Positions 41,796 through 50,958 of a stretch of DNA of 64,000 nt are shown one piece after another. The notes under the pieces were generated by a model. That model ran no database searches and was not told where the DNA came from. It saw nothing but the letters and a program-made list of their open reading frames with translations. The DNA is taken from the NCBI GenBank assembly GCA_963783785.1, contig CAWAOQ010000008.1, positions 1 through 64,000 on the forward strand, given 5' to 3'. Position numbers and translations under genes: made by a program. Source of the DNA: CADEEN01 sp963783785 (GTDB lineage: Bacteria > Pseudomonadota > Gammaproteobacteria > Burkholderiales > Burkholderiaceae_C). Each line of letters opens with the position of its first letter. Position 1 is the first letter of the stretch.

Positions 41796-42119
41796 TCAAC
41801 GGATCAGTTGGTCGAGTTTGTTCTTCTTGTCCTTCCACTCGTCGGCATCGGCCGGAGCGGGCTTGCGCTTGGTGATGCTCGGCCACTTCTTGGCCAGCTC
41901 GGCATTGAGCTTGATGAACTTCAACTGGTCCTGCGGCACGTCTTCCTCGGGCAGGATGGCGTTGACCGGGCACTCGGGGATGCATACCGCGCAATCGATG
42001 CACTCGTCGGGGTCGATCGTCAGCATGTTCGGGCCCTCGCGGAAGCAGTCGACGGGGCAGACGTCGACGCAGTCGGTGTACTTGCAGCGAATGCACGATT
42101 CGAGGACGACGTGGGTCAT
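41796..42119 (-). CDS. fdxA: 7Fe ferredoxin
   Basis: 107 residues. THVVLESCIRCKYTDCVDVCPVDCF carries the 3Fe-4S/4Fe-4S N-terminal Cys set, and DECIDCAVCIPECPVNAI the second 4Fe-4S set. A Lys-rich C-terminal extension follows, all as in FdxA. It is an electron carrier in the cytosol. Its position between cobA/cysN and the ferredoxin reductase suggests it may feed sulfite reductase, which has no CysJ partner here (inference). Confidence 0.92.
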   Translation of the reverse strand: MTHVVLESCIRCKYTDCVDVCPVDCFREGPNMLTIDPDECIDCAVCIPECPVNAILPEEDVPQDQLKFIKLNAELAKKWPSITKRKPAPADADEWKDKKNKLDQLIR

Positions 42120-42211
42120 TGCGGTTCTTGGATTGGGTGTGGCGTGCGCCGCCGTGCTCTGCACAAGCCGCGGGCGGCTTGCCAACGGTCGTGCGGCGAG
42201 AGGCCCGGATT

Positions 42212-42974
42212 TTAAGGCTGCAACGGCAGCGCTTGCCGAGCCGGCCCTGACGTGCTCGCGGGTACCGGTTGCCGACCCTTGCCGATCGGCTTGGCGCCGA
42301 TGCCCACCGTCACCACGGTCGGCCGCCCGGCGTGCAGCATCGCGGCCTCGGCCAGTTCGGCAAGCGCGGTGGTCACTGGCCAGTTGGTCGGGCCATCCGG
42401 CACGCGAAACCACGACCACCGGCGTGTCGGGCGGCCAGCCGGCGTTGCGCAGCCGCGTGCCCAGGGCGCCAAGCTGGCGGCCGGCCATGTAGAAGACCTC
42501 GGTGTCGGCACTGCGCGAGGCGTGCAAGTTCCCGCTGTGCGTCATCGCCGTCGTCAGGCTGACGCTGCGGCCGCTGCCGCGACGCGTCAGCGGGCGCTGC
42601 GTCTGCGCCGCTGCGGCGATGGCTGCCGTGACGCCAGGCACGACCTCGGCGGCAATGCCGGCCTCGGCGAGTGCCGTGAGTTCCTCGTCGAGGCGGCCGA
42701 ACACGCTCGGGTCGCCGCCTTTCAGTCGCACGACTGCGTGGCCGCGTTGCGCATGGCGAACCAGCAGCGCGTTGATCGCGACCTGTCGGGTCGAGTCGCA
42801 GAACCCGCGCTTGCCGACATCGATCCAGCGCGCGTCCGGCGCGATCCGGCGCAGCGCGGGGTCGGTGAGGGCATCGAACAGCACGATCTCGGCGGCGGCC
42901 AGGCGCTGTGCGCCGCGCACGGTGATCAGGTCGGCGGCACCGGGGCCGGCACCGATGAAAACGACCGGTTTCAC
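42212..42974 (-). CDS. cobA: Uroporphyrinogen-III C-methyltransferase, frameshifted as sequenced
   Basis: VVFIGAGPGAADLITVRGAQRLAAAEIVLFDAL, VGKRG, VVRLKGGDPSVFGR, and VVPGVTAAIAAAAQ are SAM-methyltransferase motifs of the SUMT family. The last ~50 residues (VTTALAELAEAAMLHAGRPTVVTVG) are in another frame because of a one-base insertion near 42376. It makes precorrin-2 for siroheme, the cofactor of CysI. The GTG start overlaps the cysN stop by four bases, so translational coupling is likely. Confidence 0.88.
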
Positions 42975-44293
42975 GCACGGACTCCTTCGACCAGCAGTGC
43001 GCCGCTGGTGCGGTTGCTGGTGGCATCGACCACGATCAGCGCCCCGCCGACGCGGTTGTCGGCGTAGCGCTGCAGCGGCAGTGCGTGCTGGGTTTCGATG
43101 ATCACGTGGCCGATCTCGTTGACGGCAAGCTGGTGTGCGTCGCTGGGCGCCAGGGTGTGGATGTCGAGCACATGGTCGATCGCGGTGATGCGCCCCTGCA
43201 CCCAGCGGTTGCCATGGCGCAACCAGTACTTGCGGCCGATCGCTGCCGGTTCGGTATCGAGCCAGGCCAGGGTGGCCCCGAAGCGCTGCGTTGCGGCCAG
43301 CGTACCGGGTGCACCGATCCAATCGCCGCGCGATACGTCGAGCTGGCGGTCGAGCACCACACCGGCAGACTGGCCGGCTTCGGCGCGCGTGACGTCTTCG
43401 CCGGCACGCCGCAATGCGACCACCTGCGCATGCTCTCCGCTCGGGAACACCTGCACCCGGTCGCCGAGCTGCACCTGGCCCTGCGCGATGCGGCCCCACA
43501 GGGTCCGCGGCTGGTGGCCGGTGCCGTCGCCGTCCTTGGCGACGTACTGCAGCGGCAATGCCAGGGGTCCGTCGTGGCTCTCTTCGGCGGCGGGCAGGGC
43601 CTCGAGCACTTGCAGCAGCGATCGGCCGACGTACCAGTCGCGCCACTGGCCGGACGCCGGCTGCGTGACGTTGTCGCCGCGCAGCGCAGATACCGGCACG
43701 ATCGCCGCGACATCGATGCCGGCCTCGGTGGCGAACGCGAGCAGGGCCTCGCGCACGGCGGCGAAGGCGGCGCCGGGCTGCGCCACCGCATCGAGCTTGT
43801 TGATCGCGAACACGATGTTGGGCACGCGCAGCCGATGGGCCAGCAGGGCGTGTCGGCGCGTCTGCGTCAGCAGTGCCACGGGTCGGCCTTGCCAATCGAG
43901 CTTGGTCACGTCGACCAGCACCACCGCGGCGTCGCTGCCCGCGGCGGCAGTGACCATGTTGCGCGTGTATTGCTCGTGGCCCGGCGCGTCGGCGATGATG
44001 AACTTGCGCGATCGCGTGGCGAAGTAGCGGAATGCGACGTCGATCGTGATGCCCTGTTCGCGTTCCGCTTCGAGGCCGTCGGTGAGAAGAGAGAGATCGA
44101 TCGGGCCACCCGCCGCACGTTGCTCCAGCGCATCGAGCTGGTCGGCCAGGATCGCGCGGCTGTCGTACAGCAGGCGGCCGATCAGCGTGCTCTTGCCGTC
44201 GTCGACGCTGCCTGCGGTCAGAAAACGCAGCGCGCGGGCGGTGCCTTCGGAAGCGGCATGCGCGGGCGCCATGGGTTGCAGAACGGCGCTCAT
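42971..44293 (-). CDS. cysN: Sulfate adenylyltransferase large (GTPase) subunit
   Basis: 440 residues. EF-Tu-like GTPase: GSVDDGKSTLIGRLL (P-loop), EAEREQGITIDVAFRYF (switch), DAPGHEQYTRNM (G3), and NKLD (G4). Two beta-barrel domains follow. With CysD it forms adenosine 5'-phosphosulfate from sulfate and ATP. No APS kinase domain is fused at the C-terminus, consistent with an APS-reductase pathway. The start overlaps the end of cysD. Confidence 0.95.
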   Translation of the reverse strand: MSAVLQPMAPAHAASEGTARALRFLTAGSVDDGKSTLIGRLLYDSRAILADQLDALEQRAAGGPIDLSLLTDGLEAEREQGITIDVAFRYFATRSRKFIIADAPGHEQYTRNMVTAAAGSDAAVVLVDVTKLDWQGRPVALLTQTRRHALLAHRLRVPNIVFAINKLDAVAQPGAAFAAVREALLAFATEAGIDVAAIVPVSALRGDNVTQPASGQWRDWYVGRSLLQVLEALPAAEESHDGPLALPLQYVAKDGDGTGHQPRTLWGRIAQGQVQLGDRVQVFPSGEHAQVVALRRAGEDVTRAEAGQSAGVVLDRQLDVSRGDWIGAPGTLAATQRFGATLAWLDTEPAAIGRKYWLRHGNRWVQGRITAIDHVLDIHTLAPSDAHQLAVNEIGHVIIETQHALPLQRYADNRVGGALIVVDATSNRTSGALLVEGVRA

Positions 44294-45252
44294 CAGAAAT
44301 AGCCTTCCTTCTTGCGCCGCTCCATCGAGGCGTCGCTGGTGCGGTCGTCCATGCGGGTGGCGCCGCGCTCGCTCACCGTCACGGTCAGCGTCTCGGCGAC
44401 GATCTCGGTGGCGTTGGCCGCGTCGCTCTCGACCGGGCAGGTGCAGGTCATGTCGCCGACGGTGCGAAAGCGCACCTGCACGGTCTCGACGGTCTCGCCG
44501 GCCTCGGGCGGCGTCACCGCTGTCACCGGCACCAGCAGGCCGCGGCGCCGAAGCACTTGCCGCGGGTGCGCGTAGTACAGGCCCGGCAGCGGCAGGTTCT
44601 CGCGCGCGATGTACAGCCACACGTCGAGCTCGGTCCAGTTGCTGATCGGGAAGCTGCGGAAGTGTTCACCCGGGCGGTGCCGGGTGTTGAACAGCGTCCA
44701 CAATTCGGGCCGCTGTTCCTTCGGTTGCCACTGCCCGAAGCTGTCGCGGTGGCTGAAGATGCGCTCCTTTGCGCGCGCCTTCTCTTCGTCGCGCCGGGCG
44801 CCACCGATCAACGCGTCGAAACGGTGTGCCTCGATGGCTTCCAGCAAGGCCACTGTCTGATGACCATTGCGTGACTCGAGCGCGTGGGCCAGGCGCACCG
44901 TGCCGCGGGCGATCGAGTCATCGAGGTGGCCGACCACCAGGCGCTCGCCCATCTCGTCGACGCGGCGGTCGCGGAATTCGATCACCTCGGGGAAGTTGTG
45001 GCCGGTGTCGACGTGCAGCAGCGGAAAGGGCAGGCGGCCGCGGAACACATTGCCGGCCACGCGCTGCTTGAAGGCCTTCTCGGCCAGCCGCAGCACCACG
45101 CAGGAATCCTTGCCGCCGGAGAACAACAGCGCCGGGCGCTCGAACGAGGCCGCGACCTCGCGCAGGATGAAGATCGCCTCTTCCTCCAGGTGGTCGAGGT
45201 GGCGCTGGTCGAGTTCGGGCAGGAGCCGGTCGATGGCGAGCGGCGCATTCAT
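44293..45252 (-). CDS. cysD: Sulfate adenylyltransferase small subunit
   Basis: 319 residues. PP-loop ATP pyrophosphatase: LLFSGGKDSCVVLRLAEKAF (SGGKDS near residue 45), LHVDTGHNFPEVIEFRD, ARRDEEKARAKERIFS, and SNWTELDVWLYI. It makes APS with CysN. The start ATG overlaps the cysH stop by four bases (ATGA), and its own stop shares a base with the cysN start. Confidence 0.95.
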   Translation of the reverse strand: MNAPLAIDRLLPELDQRHLDHLEEEAIFILREVAASFERPALLFSGGKDSCVVLRLAEKAFKQRVAGNVFRGRLPFPLLHVDTGHNFPEVIEFRDRRVDEMGERLVVGHLDDSIARGTVRLAHALESRNGHQTVALLEAIEAHRFDALIGGARRDEEKARAKERIFSHRDSFGQWQPKEQRPELWTLFNTRHRPGEHFRSFPISNWTELDVWLYIARENLPLPGLYYAHPRQVLRRRGLLVPVTAVTPPEAGETVETVQVRFRTVGDMTCTCPVESDAANATEIVAETLTVTVSERGATRMDDRTSDASMERRKKEGYF

Positions 45253-45981
45253 GCCAGGGCTCCTTCGGTGGGTTTCACATGCAGGCCGCATTCCTTGGCG
45301 GCTTCGTCTTCCCACCACCAGCGGCCGGCGCGGAAGTCTTCGCCGAGTGCGATGGCGCGCGTGCACGGCGCACAGCCGATGCTCGGCATGAACTGGTCGT
45401 GCAGCGGGTTGTACGGGCACGTCGTTGGCCGCGATGTAGTGCCAGACGTCGCCCCAGCTCCAGTCGGCCAGCGGGTTGAACTTCATGCGGCCCTGATCGT
45501 CGGCTTCGCTGAACGGCACGCCGCCGCGGGTGCCCGACTGTTCGCGGCGCAGGCCGGTGACCCAGGCGCCAGCGCCCGCGAGCATGCGGCCGAGCGGTTC
45601 CAGCTTGCGCAGCCCGCAGCAGGCCTTGCGCAGCGCGATGCTGTCGTACATCGCACGCTCGCCGTGACGGCTGACGAACTGCACCACCTCGACGTGGCCC
45701 GGTCGGTAGACGGCCACCGGGATGCCGTAGCGCTGCTCGATGCGCGGGATCAGCGCGAGGGTCTCGGCGTGCAGCTTGCCGGTGTCGAGCGTCGCGACCG
45801 GTATGCGCAGGCCGTGGCGCGCGATCAGGTCGGTGACGACCATGTCTTCGGCGCCGAGGCTGGTGGACTGAACGATGCGCCCGGCATGCTCCAACGCGGC
45901 GCTCTGCAGCACCGCCGCGGCATGGGCAACGCGGCCGTCGAAGCCCTCGGCAGTGTCGGCATACAAGTCGATTGCGCTCAT
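45249..45981 (-). CDS. cysH: Assimilatory APS/PAPS reductase, frameshifted as sequenced
   Basis: VQSTSLGAEDMVVTDLIARHGL, VATLDTGKLHAET, ACCGLRKLEPL, WVTGLRREQSGTR, and FNPLADWSWGDVW are followed, in the next frame, by YNPLHDQFMPSIGCAPCTRAIALGEDFRAGRWWW. The CC...CxxC set marks the 4Fe-4S type that uses APS. The frame breaks at about 45418, where one extra C gives GTGCCCGTAC instead of GTGCCGTAC; the 733 bp length is one over a multiple of three. It reduces activated sulfate to sulfite. Confidence 0.92.
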
Positions 45982-45997
45982 GGCAGGTTCCTCGGAT

Positions 45998-46576
45998 TCA
46001 TATCGCCGCTCCGGCGTTGACGAACTCGCGCGTCGGCTCGCGCACCAGCGCCTCGGCGGTGCCGGCCGGCATCGCGAACAGCGGCCGGTTGCCGAGCGTG
46101 TCGCCTTGGTAATGACCGCGGAAGAAGCCGAGCGCGCGCTCGGCCGCATCGATCGACTGGTCATGGCGCAGCAGCACGGCGTCGAAGCCGGTGCGCTCGA
46201 GCAGCGGCATCATGTCGACCAGCACCTCGCCGACGGCGCGCACTTCACCCTGGAAGCGGTAGCGCGAACGCAGCAGCCGGGCCTGGCTGTAGGCGCGGCC
46301 GTCGACCCACTTCGGGAACTGCAGCACCACCAGCGCGAAACATGGCAGGTCGGCCGCGATGCCTTCGACGTCCTGGTCGTTGGCCAGACGCAGCCCGACC
46401 GGCGTCGTCGCCGGCCAATGTGCGCGCACCGCATGCCACTGCGCAATGTCGAGCAGCAGGTGGGGAGCGGGCGTGATGCCGACCGATGGGCCGTCCTCGC
46501 CGCCGAGGGCATGCCAGGGATCGCGGTGGATGTCGATGAATCGCATGGGGGTCTGCTGTGCCGTTGGCATTCGCAT
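45998..46576 (-). CDS. DUF934 domain-containing protein
   Basis: 192 residues. VGLRLANDQDVEGIAADLPCFALVVLQFPKWVDGRAYSQARLLRSRYRFQGEVRAVGEVLVDMMPLLERTGFDAVLL is the DUF934 core. The family is almost always encoded between cysI and cysH in proteobacteria, and a role in sulfite reduction is assumed from that. The start overlaps the cysI stop by one base (TGATG), and the cysH start is 16 bp after its stop. Confidence 0.88.
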   Translation of the reverse strand: MRMPTAQQTPMRFIDIHRDPWHALGGEDGPSVGITPAPHLLLDIAQWHAVRAHWPATTPVGLRLANDQDVEGIAADLPCFALVVLQFPKWVDGRAYSQARLLRSRYRFQGEVRAVGEVLVDMMPLLERTGFDAVLLRHDQSIDAAERALGFFRGHYQGDTLGNRPLFAMPAGTAEALVREPTREFVNAGAAI

Positions 46577-48278
46577 CACGCTGCGTGCGCGGTGCTGCGC
46601 CGCACGGCGTTGGCCGGCGCCTTGAAGGCGTCGATGCCGACGCGGCGCACGGTGTCGATGAAACGTTCGTCGGCGGCGCGCCGCGCGCGGTAGGTGTCGA
46701 TCACGGCTTCCACCGCGTCGGCGACTTCGTCGGCGGCGAACGACGGCCCGATCACCTTGCCCGGCACCGAGGCGCCGCTGGCCGCGCTGCCGTCGGAGCC
46801 GCCGAGGGTCAACTGGTACCACTCGGCGCCATCCTTGTCGACGCCGAGGATGCCGATGTGGCCGCTGTGGTGGTGGCCGCAGGAGTTGATGCAGCCGCTG
46901 ACGTGCAGGTCGATGTCGCCGATGTCGTACTGCTCGTCGAGATCGGCGAAGCGCTCGGTGATCTGTGCGGCCACGGGGATCGAGCGTGCGTTGGCCAGCG
47001 CGCAGAAGTCGCCGCCCGGGCAGGCGATCATGTCGGTGACCAGGCCGATGTTCGGGGTCGCGAAGCCGGCCGCCTTGGCTGCGCGCCAGAGTGCGAGCAG
47101 GTCGCCCTCGCGGACCCACGGCAGCAACAGGTTCTGCTCGTGTGTGATGCGCAACTCGCGGTGGCTGAAGCGATCGGCGATCGCCGCGGCCTGCTCCATC
47201 TGCACGTCGGTAACGTCGCCCGGTGCCTGGCCGGCGCGCTTCAACGACAGCGTCACCGCGCGGTAGCCGGGCACGCGGTGGCCGTGCACGTTGCGTTCGC
47301 GCCAGCGGCGGTAGGCCAGCGGCGCGTCGTTGCTCGCGGTGTCGGCAAAGCCGGGCGGCGCCGGCGTCACGCCGGCCGGCAGCGACGAACGATGCAGCGA
47401 CGCGGTCGAGTTCGGCCTGCGTGATCAGCTGTGCGCTGCCGTCGAGGTCGCGTTCAAGGATCGCGGCGAACTCGTCATTCACCGCATCGAAGAACTTCGG
47501 CCCTTCGGCCTTCACCAGGATCTTGATCCGCGCCTTGTAGGCGTTGTCGCGCCGACCATAGCGGTTGTAGACGCGCACGATGGCTTCGATGTAGACGAGG
47601 ATCTGCTGCCAGGGCACGAAGCTGTTGGCCAGCGATGCAATCACCGGCGTGCGGCCCATGCCGCCGCCGACGAAGACCTTGAAGCCGATCTCGCCGCGCT
47701 CGTCCTTGACCAGGTGCAGACCGATGTCGTGCCAGAGCGTCGCCGCACGGTCTTCGACCGCGCCCGTCACCGCGATCTTGAACTTGCGAGGCAGGAACGC
47801 GAACTCCGGGTGCAGGGTGCTCCACTGGCGCAGGATCTTCGCAGTACGGCCGTGGGTCGACGACCTCGTCGGGGGCGATGCCGGCCAGCGCATCGCTGGT
47901 GATGTTGCGGATGCAGTTGCCGCTGGTCTGGATGCCGTGCATGTCGACCTCGGCGAGCAGGTCCATCACGTCGGCGGCCCGCGCCAGCGGGATCCAGTTG
48001 AACTGCAGGTTCTGTCGCGTCGTGAAATGGCCCCAGCCGCGATCGAACTCGCGCGCGATGCGCGCCAGCTGGCGCAGCTGCGCGCTGCTGATCTCGCCAT
48101 AGGGCGCGGCGATGCGCAGCATCGGCGCGTGGCGCTGCACGTACCAGCCGTTCTGCAGCCGCAGCGGACGGAACTCGTCGTCGCCCAGTTCGCCGCGCAG
48201 GTGGCGCTCGAGCTGGTCGCGGAACTGCGCGGCACGCGCGCGCACGAACTGACGGTCGAAGTCGGTATACGAATACAT
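46576..48278 (-). CDS. cysI: Sulfite reductase hemoprotein (nitrite/sulfite reductase family), two frameshifts as sequenced
   Basis: The N-terminal half reads LRLQNGWYVQRHAPMLRIAAPYGEIS, WGHFTTRQNLQFNWIPL, and QTSGNCIRNI. The middle is FAFLPRKFKIAVTGA...VFVGGGMGRTP. The C-terminal half includes DMIACPGGDFCALANARS and LHVSGCINSCGHHH, the 4Fe-4S/siroheme ligands. Frame changes at about 47840 (an extra G in GAAGATC) and about 47388 are both +1. It reduces sulfite to sulfide; no flavoprotein CysJ is present, so ferredoxin is the likely donor. Confidence 0.92.
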
Positions 48279-49045
48279 CAATGAATCACTTTCACGCCGG
48301 CAATCAGCAACGAACCGGCGAGCAGCGTGCGCACCAGCTTGTCGGGCATGCCCTTGGTCAGTCGAGCGCCGAGCCAGATGCCCGGCAGCGAGCCCGCCAG
48401 CAGCGCGGCCAGCAGGGCCCAGTCGATGTGGCCCAGCGTGGCGTGGCCGATGCCGGCCACCAGCGTCAGCGGCACCGCGTGGGCGATATCGGTGCCGACC
48501 AGCTGGTGGGCCGGCAGGCGCGGGTACAGCAACAGGATCAGCGTCGCGCCGAGGGCACCGGCGCCGATCGAGGACAGCGTCACCAGCACGCCCAGCAACA
48601 CGCCCACGAGCACCGTCAGCAGGGGTTTGCGCGCAGGCGGGATCCGGCCTTCCAGCTTGATGCCGAGCGCCTGCCATGCCGGCCGGTTGGCCACCACCAG
48701 CGCGGTCAGCAGCAGCGCGATGCCCAGCGCGAGCGTCAGCGCGCCGGCCCAGGCTTTGGTTACGCCGGTGGCGTGCATCCAGGCTATCGTGGCCACCGCG
48801 GCCGGCACACTGCCGGCCAGCAACCGTGCCGTGATGTCGCGATCGACGTGGCCGTGGCGATGGTGGGCAACGGCGCCGCCGGTCTTGGTCAGGGCGGCGA
48901 ACCAGAGATCGGTGCCGATCGCGACGGCCGGGTTGAGCCGGAAGACACCAATCAGCAGCGGCGTCATCAGCGAACCGCCGCCGACGCCGGTGAGCCCGAC
49001 GATCGCGCCGACGGCAAACCCGGAGATGACGGCAATCCAGTCCAT
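48278..49045 (-). CDS. TauE/SafE family permease at head of cys operon
   Basis: A 255-residue polytopic protein: FAVGAIVGLTGVGGGSLMTPLLI (repeat 1), GALGATLILLLYPRLPAHQLVGTDIAHAVPL (repeat 2), and further helices to LLAGSLLIAGVKVIH. Its stop coincides with the cysI start, so it is the first gene of the operon. A sulfate- or sulfite-related transport role is inferred from position. ATG 49045 is chosen; a GTG nine bases upstream is equally possible. Confidence 0.85.
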   Translation of the reverse strand: MDWIAVISGFAVGAIVGLTGVGGGSLMTPLLIGVFRLNPAVAIGTDLWFAALTKTGGAVAHHRHGHVDRDITARLLAGSVPAAVATIAWMHATGVTKAWAGALTLALGIALLLTALVVANRPAWQALGIKLEGRIPPARKPLLTVLVGVLLGVLVTLSSIGAGALGATLILLLYPRLPAHQLVGTDIAHAVPLTLVAGIGHATLGHIDWALLAALLAGSLPGIWLGARLTKGMPDKLVRTLLAGSLLIAGVKVIH

Positions 49046-49151
49046 TGCCGGCACTCTAGGAAGCCTGCATATATATTGGAACTACAAAGAAGTCGATTGC
49101 TAATTCACATTGGGAATAAAGAACTGATGGCCGATTGCCGGGATGGGCACG
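49046..49151. promoter_or_regulatory. AT-rich divergent promoter region of the cys operon
   Basis: About 100 bp between the TauE gene (minus) and the patatin-like gene (plus), with an unusually AT-rich stretch (TGCATATATATTGGAACTAC and TTCACATTGGGAATAAAG) for this genome. On the minus strand a TATATA box lies about 25 bp before the start codon. A CysB/Cbl-type site would be expected here but I could not assign one. Confidence 0.4.
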
Positions 49152-50081
49152 ATGTCCACTGATCCTCAATGGCAGGCCGGGCGGCGACGCTGGCTGGCTG
49201 CCGGCCTGGCGTTGCTCGTGTCGGCCTGCCAGACGGTGCCGCCGCCGTCGCCCACCCCGCCGCCAACTCCGCCTCGCCGCCACCACCACCACCACCGCCG
49301 CCGCGCCCACCGCGCATCGGCCTGGCCCTGGGTGGCGGTGCCGCGCGCGGGTTTGCCCATATCGGCGTGATCCAGGTGCTCGAGGAGGCCGGCATCCGGC
49401 CGCAACTGGTGGTCGGCACGTCGGCCGGCAGCCTGGTGGCGGCGCTGTATGCCGCCGGCAGGAGCGGCGCGGAACTCGGCACGCTGGCACTCGGGATGGA
49501 CGAGTCGGCGATCACCGATTGGTCGTTCCCGGGCCGCGGCGTGATCCGCGGCGAAGCACTTGCGCGCTATGTGCGCGAGCAGACCGGCGGTGTCGCGATC
49601 GAGAAGATGAAACTGCCGTTGGGCATCGTTGCCACCGATCTCGACAGTGGCCAGCCGATCCTGTTCCAGGTCGGCGACCCGGGCGTCGCCGTGCGCGCGT
49701 CGAGCGCCGTGCCGGCGGTGTTCCAGCCGGTCAGGATCGGTGATCGCGAGTATGTCGACGGCGGTCTGGTGTCGCCGGTGCCGGTGCGTTTTGCGCGGCA
49801 GATGGGTGCCGAGTTGGTCCTGGCGGTCGACATCTCGAGCCCGCCCGACGGCCAAGCCACTGGCGACGCGATGCGCATGCTGCTGCAGACCTTCGCGATC
49901 ATGGGCAAGAGCATCAACAGTTTCGAGTTGCGTGACGCCGATGTGGTGCTGCGCCCGAAACTGGTCGGGATCGGCAGCGCCGACTTCACTGCGCGCCAGC
50001 GTGCGATCGTGGCTGGGCGCGAAGCCGCCTTGGCCGGCCTTGGCCGAATTGCGAACGCGCATCGCAGCGCTGACGCGCTGA
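49152..50081 (+). CDS. Patatin-like phospholipase lipoprotein, frameshifted as sequenced
   Basis: The lipoprotein signal is WLAAGLALLVSAC (frame one). After a CCACCACC-rich tract at about 49285 the homology continues in another frame: IGLALGGGAARGFAHIGVIQVLEE (oxyanion loop), VVGTSAGSLVAALYA (GxSxG Ser), EYVDGGLVSPVPV (Asp of the dyad). Near 50042 a further +1 shift would give the natural end AELRTRIAALTR and a stop at 50081; the current frame reads on. It is the RssA/YchK-like branch of patatins, probably anchored in the envelope. Confidence 0.82.
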
Positions 50082-50093
50082 CCGCAAAACAAA

Positions 50094-50117
50094 CGGCCCG
50101 GTGTCGCCACCGGGCCG
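50094..50117 (-). terminator. Terminator of the phasin gene
   Basis: CGGCCCGGTG/CACCGGGCCG perfect 10 bp stem with a TCGC loop. On the minus strand it is followed by TTTGTTTTGC, a T-rich tail, so it terminates the phasin transcript. It could also stop the converging patatin transcript. Confidence 0.8.
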
Positions 50118-50231
50118 CAAAAGGTACCGTCAGACCAGGTACCGAGGAGACAACCTTTCGCCGCGGGCCAAACCCAGCGACTCTCATCAGATGCGTCGTG
50201 TCCTTCGAAGTTCAATGACTCTCTGGCTGAC

Positions 50232-50783
50232 TCAGGCCGCGCGCTTGCCCTTGGCCGCGCCTTGGGTGGCCTTCACGGCAGTGCTGGTCACGGCCTGGAA
50301 GTTGGCTTCGGCGACTTCGGCAGCTTGCTTGGCGGCCTTTTGCACGCTCTCGAGAGCGTTGTTCGCGGCGGCGACTGCCGAGCGCATCAGCGCGACGGCG
50401 TTCTCGCTGCCCGCCGGAGCGTTCTTCGAGGCGCTGTCCACCAGACCGATGAACTTCTTCTGCGCGTCGGCGACCTGGGCCTCGACGGCCTTGGTCACTT
50501 CGGCGTTGGTCTCGGCGGCGATGTCATAGACATGGCGGCTGTAGGCGGCGGCCTTCTCCGCGCTGGGCTGCAACAGGCTGGCTTGCAGCGCGAGCAGTTC
50601 TTGCGCGTCCTTCACCGACATCGCGGCGATGGCGGTTTCGTTGGCTTCGCCAAGGGCCGTCTTGGCCACTTGCAGGTTCAGTTCGACAAGCTTCTCCACG
50701 CCTTCGAAGGCCTTGTTGGTCAGACCGAACAGGGTCTCGACGTTGGCTTTCTGGGCAGCGATCAGTTGTTCAGCGGTCAGCAT
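50232..50783 (-). CDS. Phasin family protein
   Basis: 183 residues. MLTAEQLIAAQKANVETLFGLTNKAFEGVEKLVELNLQVAKTALGEA, then long amphipathic helices (DAQKKFIGLVDSASKNAPAGSENAVALMRSAVAAANNALESVQKAAKQAAEVAEANF), as in PHA granule-associated phasins. It coats polyhydroxyalkanoate granules in the cytosol. AGGAG sits seven bases before the ATG, which decides the start. A Lys-rich tail ends the protein. Confidence 0.93.
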   Translation of the reverse strand: MLTAEQLIAAQKANVETLFGLTNKAFEGVEKLVELNLQVAKTALGEANETAIAAMSVKDAQELLALQASLLQPSAEKAAAYSRHVYDIAAETNAEVTKAVEAQVADAQKKFIGLVDSASKNAPAGSENAVALMRSAVAAANNALESVQKAAKQAAEVAEANFQAVTSTAVKATQGAAKGKRAA

Positions 50784-50958
50784 GGTGGATCTCCTGAGGG
50801 GTTGGGGGCCGTGTAGATTGATTGCTGCACTGCAGCATGAAACGAATTTTAGGCAGCCTTGGGCGGATTGCAAGGCCTTTTTGCTGCGCCGCAACAAATT
50901 AGGGATGCGACCCCATGAAGTCGCCCGCAGACCGCGCGCCGTCACAATCACGCCACCC

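Noticed and set aside
42971..45252. Sulfate adenylyltransferase genes as part of a phosphorothioate (Dnd) DNA-modification system
   Set aside because: CysD and CysN motifs and the cysH/cysI/cobA neighbours fit ordinary sulfate assimilation. No DndA-E-like gene is present.
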